From a virus: a DNA stretch of 21,386 nucleotides. Made by a program: the position numbers and the translations under genes. The notes under the pieces were generated by a model. That model was not told the origin of the DNA and did not search any database. It saw only the letters and a program-made list of their open reading frames with translations. Location: IMG/VR virus record IMGVR_UViG_3300030117_002228, positions 1 to 21,386 of that record. One strand, written 5' to 3'. This document shows, in pieces, positions 16,597 to 21,386 of this stretch (positions within the stretch are counted from its first letter, which is position 1; the number at the start of each line of letters is the position of its first letter).

Positions 16597-17595
16597 TTAC
16601 GTATATTGTATTGGTGCTACATTAATGCCACTCATTAAAGCTACTTGCGTATTTCTAGCATAATCTAAAGAGCCATTTCCGTAAGCTAAATTATTTAACA
16701 TTGTGCCATATATTCCTGATAAGTCAGAACGACTACTTGAACTATATCTTTCTATATATTGACCAACATCTACCATTTTTCTAGTATTAGTAGAAAATGA
16801 AGTTGCTCGACCACTACCACTACGATAGTATTCTTCTTCTTCTCTATCTCCCATAAGAGTATTCATCATTAAACCACCAACAACCGCTTGTCCTCCTTTA
16901 CTAACCGCACTAACTGACCATTTTCCAAGCTTACTCATAAAAGTTTTTGGTGCTGCCCCTCCAACAGAAGTAGTAGCAGCTGTAGGTACACTTGAAACAC
17001 TTACAGTACCCGTAACAGCTTTTCCAGCAGCAGTAGTACCAGTTGTAGTTCCTATAACAGTTGGACTAGCAGCTGGGGCTATTGGAGTAGTTATAGAGCC
17101 ACCAAACAATGCTCCTCCAGTTAAATTAGCACCAGCAGCAGTAACACCTGATGCACTACCTAAAGCCACAGGTGTTCCACCTAATGCAGTAGTTAAACCC
17201 GGACCAGCGAGTGCAGTTGCTCCGACCCCACCAGCACCAAAGAGTCCTGCAGTAGTTCCAGCAGCTCCTGTAGCTCCAAATAAACCAGCTTTTAAAGTTG
17301 CACCAAAGGCAGCAGGACTAGTAAAAGAAGCAGCAAGAGCACTTCCAAAAGTTGCACCACCTCCAGCAGCTCCAGCCACAGCAGCAGCCCCAACTCCAGT
17401 GGCTATTAATGCTCCAATCACAACTAGCCGCACAAACTTGTTTTTTAAAAGTTTTTTACCAACCTTGACAACTCCCTTAACTACTTTTTTAACGACTTTG
17501 CCAACACCTTTAACAACTTTTTTAACAACTTTGCCGACACCTTTAACTACTTTTTTGATGCCTCCGGTTATTTTTTTAACTATTTTCTTTAAGAA
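16597..17595 (-). CDS. Gly/Ala-rich virion protein with cationic hendecad N-terminus (start codon unresolved)
   Basis: A GTG at 17433 would give 278 aa, but the same frame is clearly coding further upstream to at least 17589. It holds four 11-residue Lys/Val repeats and lies just after a perfect AGGAGG at 17607-17602. No ATG, GTG or TTG occurs in that frame near the site; 17595 is used here as the first codon 6 nt after AGGAGG. After the repeats come KKLLKNKF and a hydrophobic segment (VRLVVIGALIATG), then about 130 residues extremely rich in Gly, Ala and Thr. The C-terminal quarter is more ordinary, with Arg/Ser/Tyr. Size and place suggest a T7 gp14-like internal protein that enters the cell envelope on ejection; this is positional inference. 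Confidence 0.7.
   Translation of the reverse strand, partial: FLKKIVKKITGGIKKVVKGVGKVVKKVVKGVGKVVKKVVKGVVKVGKKLLKNKFVRLVVIGALIATGVGAAAVAGAAGGGATFGSALAASFTSPAAFGATLKAGLFGATGAAGTTAGLFGAGGVGATALAGPGLTTALGGTPVALGSASGVTAAGANLTGGALFGGSITTPIAPAASPTVIGTTTGTTAAGKAVTGTVSVSSVPTAATTSVGGAAPKTFMSKLGKWSVSAVSKGGQAVVGGLMMNTLMGDREEEEYYRSGSGRATSFSTNTRKMVDVGQYIERYSSSSRSDLSGIYGTMLNNLAYGNGSLDYARNTQVALMSGINVAPIQYT
17455..17586 (-). repeat. Four tandem 33-nt (11-residue) Lys/Val amphipathic repeats
   Basis: In coding order the units are 17586-17554 (KIVKKITGGIK), 17553-17521 (KVVKGVGKVVK), 17520-17488 (KVVKGVGKVVK) and 17487-17455 (KVVKGVVKVGK). The middle two are 30/33 identical at nucleotide level and all three differences are synonymous, which shows selection on the peptide. 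Eleven-residue periodicity suits an 11/3 amphipathic helix lying on a membrane. Confidence 0.85.
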
Positions 17596-17601
17596 GTCGC
17601 A

Positions 17602-17607
17602 CCTCCT
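17602..17607 (-). promoter_or_regulatory. Perfect AGGAGG ribosome binding site lacking a canonical start behind it
   Basis: The site lies 1 nt after the TAA of the 788-aa gene (17611-17609). The next codons in the coding frame are TGC, GAC, TTC, TTA, AAG, none a usual start. A GTG overlaps the site itself but is in another frame that stops after eight codons. The true initiation is undetermined: a base error, an unusual start codon or a shift of frame are all possible. Confidence 0.7.
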
Positions 17608-17608
17608 A

Positions 17609-19975
17609 TTAAATAAATTTATTAACTGTATAATCAGTTAAAGTTGAAATTAAAGTTTTCATAATATCAAAATTAGTTCTCATTGCAGCTTTATCAGAAT
17701 AAGAACCTGATAAAAATTCTGCAGTTAAATTAGCAACTATAGTTTTGTCTCTGTCTGCAGCATCAAATACATAACTTGCTTGGTCTCTCATGTCTTGCCA
17801 TAAGTTTGCTTGAGCTTGAGCAGTTAAATCAAAATTCATTTTTGTTGCCATTTCAGCTGCACCATTTATAGCTGCAGTATCTGCAGTAGCTATTTGTCTT
17901 CGCCATTGAGCATTAGATTGAGCAATAGCTAATTGATTTCTTGCATTAAATTCAACCCTATTATTTTCTATAGCTGCATTAAATTGTTCAATTTGATTTC
18001 TAGTACTAGCATTAAATTTTTCTATTTCAACATTTCTTTGAACTTTTCTAGCTTCTGCAGTATTTAATGAATTAGCATTAAATTGTTTTATTAAATTTAA
18101 TTGAGTAGCATTAAATTTGTCAGCATCTGCAGCAAGTCCTGCCATAAATTGATTCATTTGATTTTGACTGGTAGCATTAAATTGTTTAGCAGCATTCTCA
18201 GCAGCTTGATTACTTAAAATTGATTGTTGTTGATTTTGAGCAGCTAAAATTGCAGACTGTTGTTTATTACTTAAATTTGTTAAATCAGTTTGTAAAAAAG
18301 ATTTTGCATTATTTATTTTTCTTTCTTGGTCAATAGTTGCTTCAGCAATATTTTGTTGAGATAGTAATACAGCATTTTGAATAGTAGCTTGTTGGTCATT
18401 ACTAGCTTCTGTCAAACTAACTGTTTGAAAGAATTTACTATTAGATAACTCTCTTTGTTGGTCAGCATTAAACTGAGCCATGTTTAAACTAAAAACATTT
18501 TCAGCATTTTGTAATGCTGTTTGTTGTCTAAACTGAGAATTTTGTAATGCTACTTGAGCTTCAATTCCTTTTTCTTGAGCTATACTAGCTTGAATAGCTC
18601 TTGCATTAGATTCAGCAATAGGTAAAGCATTTTGAATAATAGTATTTAATAATGCATCTCTACCAACTGTTGAAGCTTCTAAACCTCTTTGAGCTAATAA
18701 TTGGTCAACAGCAGCCACCGCAGGTTTAGCCCAGTTAGGAATTGAACCACTTTCAATACCCTTTAATAAAGAATCCATTTGATTACTTACTAAAGCTTCT
18801 TGAGGTAGTCCTTCTACTAAACCTCTTTGCTCATCAGTTAGCTCCATCAATTTAGCTTCAAGAGCTTTAGGGTCATTACCTAGTTGTGAGATAGTTAAGT
18901 CATCAACACCTGCTGTTCTTAGTTCTTCTTTTGCTCTAGTAACTCTTCTTAAATCTAAACCTGTAACTTCAGCAGCTTGAGCAACTGCTTCAGGAGACAT
19001 TTCTGCTACAACTCTTTGTGCTATTGCTCCGTCCTTAATATCAACATCAGCTCCTTCAAGAGTAGCTGTTCTAATAATATCAGTGTTTTCAACAATAGAT
19101 TCTGTGCCTACTGTGCCTACTTCAGCAGTAGGAGTAACAGCACTAGCTTGAGCAATATCGGCAATAGTTTCTGTTTCAATAGGACTAGGTTGAGCCATAG
19201 TTCCTATAGTATCAACAGTTGTTACTTGTTCATCAGGTTGTTGAGTTGCTAAATTAGTACCTACTTGTTGAGTTTCACCTGAACTAATTTGACCAGTCCC
19301 AGCTGCAACTTGTCCGACACCTCTACCACCAACTTGTTCTATAGTTTTAACAGTTGGACCAGAAACAGTAGTGCCTCTACCAGCTGCTTCTTCTGCTAGT
19401 TGTTTTCTTCTTCTATCTATATCAGCATTTGATGCCATTGTTGTTTCTCCTGTTGTAGTTACTGCACTTTTAGCTGGAGGTGTCTTTTGAGAACCACTTC
19501 CAGCTCTTGCTGCTGCATTAGATTCTGCAACTTCTTTATTTTTTACTGCCAGTGCAGCTGACAAATCGTTTATATAACTTTGTTGATAATTATCAAAAGC
19601 GGTATTAAAAGCTGCATTGTAAGCATTTCTTACTTTATAATATGACCTCGGTGCAGGTGGTGGATTAGTTTTTTGATATTCTGCTTTAAAAGCATCTTTA
19701 CTTTGAGTAGGAGCAAATCCTATACCTGTTGCTATGTCACCTAAATAATCTGAAAAAGCTTTTTCTTGTCTGGCAGCATAACCCTGCACTGCTCCTGACC
19801 GAGGTCCGGGTTTAGGATTTTCTTGTTCGTAATCAGAATAAAATTGTTGTCTAGTTTTTACTAAACTACCAGTATTAAATTGTAAACGTGGACCTTCTTT
19901 AGAAACTAAACCACCTGAACGATAGTCTTGACGGATTGAGCTAATTCCAGCTCTTAAACCTTCTCTCTTCTCCAT
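17609..19975 (-). CDS. Large repetitive helical virion protein with FNA hendecad repeats
   Basis: This 788-aa protein is unfamiliar at family level. Residues 1-40 hold DYRSGGLV and FNTGSLV, short Gly-Gly motifs. Residues about 45-130 hold two similar segments with FYSDYEQENPKPGPRS and FKAEYQKTNPPPAPRS, an internal duplication. A low-complexity Ala/Thr/Gln region follows to about 300. From about 500 to 690 there is a long Gln/Asn/Ala-rich helical region, first with roughly 22-residue periodicity (DQQ...I.NA...), then eight strict 11-residue units beginning FNA. It lies between tail-fibre and internal-protein genes, so a virion role (ejected or tail-associated) is likely. AGGT about 10 nt upstream of the ATG is a weak ribosome site. 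Confidence 0.82.
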   Translation of the reverse strand: MEKREGLRAGISSIRQDYRSGGLVSKEGPRLQFNTGSLVKTRQQFYSDYEQENPKPGPRSGAVQGYAARQEKAFSDYLGDIATGIGFAPTQSKDAFKAEYQKTNPPPAPRSYYKVRNAYNAAFNTAFDNYQQSYINDLSAALAVKNKEVAESNAAARAGSGSQKTPPAKSAVTTTGETTMASNADIDRRRKQLAEEAAGRGTTVSGPTVKTIEQVGGRGVGQVAAGTGQISSGETQQVGTNLATQQPDEQVTTVDTIGTMAQPSPIETETIADIAQASAVTPTAEVGTVGTESIVENTDIIRTATLEGADVDIKDGAIAQRVVAEMSPEAVAQAAEVTGLDLRRVTRAKEELRTAGVDDLTISQLGNDPKALEAKLMELTDEQRGLVEGLPQEALVSNQMDSLLKGIESGSIPNWAKPAVAAVDQLLAQRGLEASTVGRDALLNTIIQNALPIAESNARAIQASIAQEKGIEAQVALQNSQFRQQTALQNAENVFSLNMAQFNADQQRELSNSKFFQTVSLTEASNDQQATIQNAVLLSQQNIAEATIDQERKINNAKSFLQTDLTNLSNKQQSAILAAQNQQQSILSNQAAENAAKQFNATSQNQMNQFMAGLAADADKFNATQLNLIKQFNANSLNTAEARKVQRNVEIEKFNASTRNQIEQFNAAIENNRVEFNARNQLAIAQSNAQWRRQIATADTAAINGAAEMATKMNFDLTAQAQANLWQDMRDQASYVFDAADRDKTIVANLTAEFLSGSYSDKAAMRTNFDIMKTLISTLTDYTVNKFI
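17918..18181 (-). repeat. Eight 11-residue FNA-type hendecad repeats
   Basis: These are residues 599-686 of the 788-aa protein. The units start at residues 599, 610, 621, 632, 643, 654, 665 and 676; six of the eight begin with F-N-A, one with F-M-A, and one is degenerate (RKVQRNVEIEK). Typical unit: FNASTRNQIEQ. The spacing is exactly 33 nt throughout. Hendecads form right-handed or straight coiled coils or long amphipathic helices. Confidence 0.85.
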
Positions 19976-19980
19976 ATATT

Positions 19981-20223
19981 TTACCTGATATCAAAGAGTC
20001 TGTCAAGTTTTTCATCAAGTTTCTCTAGTCTGTCCATGACATTTTTCATATCATCTTTTAGTTCGTCTTTAGTAACATATTCTCTAGCTATTTCTTCTCT
20101 AGTTTTATTTAATAAAATATCTAGTCTTTTAGCTTCACTAGAGTTCTGTCTAATACTATAAAGTATTGGTCCTAGAACTAATGTTATTATTGCGTTCCAA
20201 ATAATGTATGAAGATAATTCCAT
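19981..20223 (-). CDS. Small membrane protein with C-terminal coiled coil
   Basis: The 80-aa protein has one membrane segment at about 5-24 (SYIIWNAIITLVLGPILYSI) followed by a charged coiled-coil region (28-78) with leucines at heptad spacing (VMDRLEKLDEKLDRLFDI). Strong CGGAGG at 20237-20232, inside the tail-fibre gene end, precedes the ATG, and only one base separates the two genes. Possible roles are a second holin or holin-like factor, or a membrane-anchored lysis or virion accessory; none is shown by sequence. Confidence 0.75.
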   Translation of the reverse strand: MELSSYIIWNAIITLVLGPILYSIRQNSSEAKRLDILLNKTREEIAREYVTKDELKDDMKNVMDRLEKLDEKLDRLFDIR

Positions 20224-20224
20224 A

Positions 20225-21386
20225 TTATTCTGCCTCCGGTGTTTCTAAAACTTCTATTCTTGATTTTAAATCTTCTATTAGTTCTTGTTGTTCTTGGATT
20301 GCTTTTGTTAGTAAAGGTGTCAATTTTGCATAATCCATACTTTGCATATCTTCACCATCCTTTTCTCCATTTACTAAATATGGCAAAACTTCTTGGACTT
20401 CGTGAGCAATAAATCCTGTCACAGTTTCACTTTGATTATCCTTAAAATTAAATTTACTTGGTTTTAATTGCTTGAGTAAAGTAGTTGCATCCCAGTCTGT
20501 TATTACATTTTCTTTTAATCTGTAATCAGAGCCAGAAGTATAAGATACTGAACTGGTAGTTCCTGTAATAGCACCTATTTGTGCAGAACCACCAGAAACT
20601 TTAACAAATTGTAGATGTGTAACAGTACCTGAACTTGAAGATTCGCTTCGCATAACTTGACCGCTTAATTCTTGGACAGTGAAAGCACCAGTTGGGGCAG
20701 TGGTATTTATTCCAACACCACCAGTGTTAGTAATTCGCATTGCTTCACTATCAGCGGAATTTCCACCACCTCCTGTATGAAATGCTAAGACACCTGTTCC
20801 AGAAGTAGCACCATAAGCTCTTAACTTAAAAATATTAGAAGCATATTCAAAAACTCCCTTATTAGTTTGGTGAGCAACTATTGCTCCACCTACTTTTACT
20901 GCTCCTGAAAAATCTGCTTCTCCTGCTTGAGACATATCAAGGGTAAGAGCAGTTATTACAGAATTATTATCAACACCTTGAAATTTTAAATCTTTGTCAT
21001 TGACAGCACTTGATATTATGAAATCTGAAGATGAATTAGATAAATGTCCGATTTCTGTTCCAGCATCTTTAAAAGTAATATCGCCACCATCTGCATCAAG
21101 AATAATATCTCCTGCTACATCAAGTGTTAAATCGCCACCATCAGAAATAGTAGAGCCATTAATTGTTATATCTCCAACTGTTAGTCCTGAAGAATCTATA
21201 ACTGCTCTTTCAGTACCACCAGTATCAAAACGTATTTTATCTTCGTCAGAACTTTCTTCAGTCTGTATTAGTGTATCGCCATCTGCATCAGAAAGCTGAG
21301 TAGCAGTTGTAATACTTGTATTAGTTGCAGTAATAGCTTCTACAGCTACACCACTTGGAGGTGCTGTAGAGAATGTAAGAGTTGTA
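20225..21386 (-). CDS. Tail fibre, C-terminal part with S74 intramolecular chaperone (5' end outside the window)
   Basis: The frame is open without a stop from 21385 to TAA at 20227-20225, so an ATG at 20935 is internal and the gene continues past the window edge. The visible 386 residues begin with short Gly/Asp-rich beta-type repeats (GDITINGSTISDGGDLTL, then DIILDADGGDITFKDAG), as in trimeric phage fibres. A Ser/Thr/Gly-rich segment follows, then the peptidase S74 chaperone: SGSDYRLKENV, FIAHEVQEVLP, MDYAKLTPLLTKAIQE and a closing coiled coil. The fibre would recognise the host surface. Confidence 0.92.
   Translation of the reverse strand, partial: TTLTFSTAPPSGVAVEAITATNTSITTATQLSDADGDTLIQTEESSDEDKIRFDTGGTERAVIDSSGLTVGDITINGSTISDGGDLTLDVAGDIILDADGGDITFKDAGTEIGHLSNSSSDFIISSAVNDKDLKFQGVDNNSVITALTLDMSQAGEADFSGAVKVGGAIVAHQTNKGVFEYASNIFKLRAYGATSGTGVLAFHTGGGGNSADSEAMRITNTGGVGINTTAPTGAFTVQELSGQVMRSESSSSGTVTHLQFVKVSGGSAQIGAITGTTSSVSYTSGSDYRLKENVITDWDATTLLKQLKPSKFNFKDNQSETVTGFIAHEVQEVLPYLVNGEKDGEDMQSMDYAKLTPLLTKAIQEQQELIEDLKSRIEVLETPEAE
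20228..20530 (-). other. Self-cleaved S74 chaperone domain of the tail fibre
   Basis: By analogy with endosialidase-type chaperones, cleavage would occur before the Ser encoded at 20530-20528 (S-D-Y-R-L-K). The Ser and the nearby Lys serve catalysis, and the downstream 100-residue domain is released after trimer folding. The motif is seen; the exact scissile bond is inferred from the family. Confidence 0.7.

Noticed and set aside
17399-17641. Plus-strand open frame of 80 codons with Thr/Pro/Leu repeats
   Set aside because: It is the antisense image of the Lys/Val hendecad repeats; the minus-strand frame shows synonymous-only changes between units and follows a ribosome site.
17595-17680. Programmed +1 frameshift fusing the 788-aa protein to the Gly/Ala-rich protein
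   Set aside because: The second frame is open only from 17637, and no recognised slippery site is seen; the AGGAGG directly after the stop points to separate initiation. Kept only as an option for the start problem.
20225-20935. ATG at 20935 as the start of a complete 236-aa chaperone protein
   Set aside because: The frame continues upstream without a stop to the window edge with fibre-type repeats, so the ATG is internal to a larger fibre.
1-21386. tRNA genes, CRISPR arrays, insertion sequences, integrase or attachment sites
   Set aside because: No cloverleaf-like segment, spaced direct repeats, transposase or integrase motifs were seen on either strand; the only repeats are in-frame protein repeats.

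Overview
This window looks like part of the genome of a lytic, T7-like marine podovirus. The evidence is the replication set (primase-helicase fusion, family A polymerase with T7-type motifs, endonuclease I), dense gene packing with many overlapping stop/start codons, and a minus-strand block of very large internal-virion-type proteins next to an S74-type tail fibre. The DNA is strongly AT-rich by eye. That would suit a low-GC marine alphaproteobacterial host such as the Pelagibacter group, but the host is inference only.

Layout. Positions 1-8974 are all on the plus strand: the acidic end of a probable ssDNA-binding protein; a hairpin; primase-helicase; DNA polymerase; three consecutive PD-(D/E)XK-type nucleases (small unknown, RecB/Cas4-like exonuclease, T7 gp3-like Holliday junction endonuclease I); a DUF3310 protein; and a class Ia ribonucleotide reductase operon, nrdA and nrdB, with a membrane-targeted cytochrome c gene inserted between the two subunits. 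A small helical ORF follows. From 8975 to the right edge everything is on the minus strand and converges on the first block. In its own direction (right to left) it reads: tail fibre (5' end outside the window), a small membrane/coiled-coil protein, a 788-aa virion protein with hendecad repeats, a Gly/Ala-rich membrane-active protein with Lys/Val hendecads, a 256-aa protein, a 622-aa and a 1386-aa internal virion protein, an 83-aa protein, a holin-like protein and a tiny TTG-start membrane ORF.

The plus-strand genes would break down host DNA, supply dNTPs and replicate and resolve phage DNA. The minus-strand genes would build the tail fibre and the internal ejection machinery and contribute to lysis.

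Most notable observations: (1) the c-type cytochrome (CNTCH heme motif, N-terminal export signal or anchor) between nrdA and nrdB; (2) four 11-residue Lys/Val amphipathic repeats ahead of a membrane segment in the Gly/Ala-rich virion protein, in a frame that is clearly coding but has no ATG/GTG/TTG behind a perfect AGGAGG; (3) a second hendecad system in the neighbouring 788-aa protein; (4) a 26-aa membrane ORF with an excellent Shine-Dalgarno filling the convergent gap.
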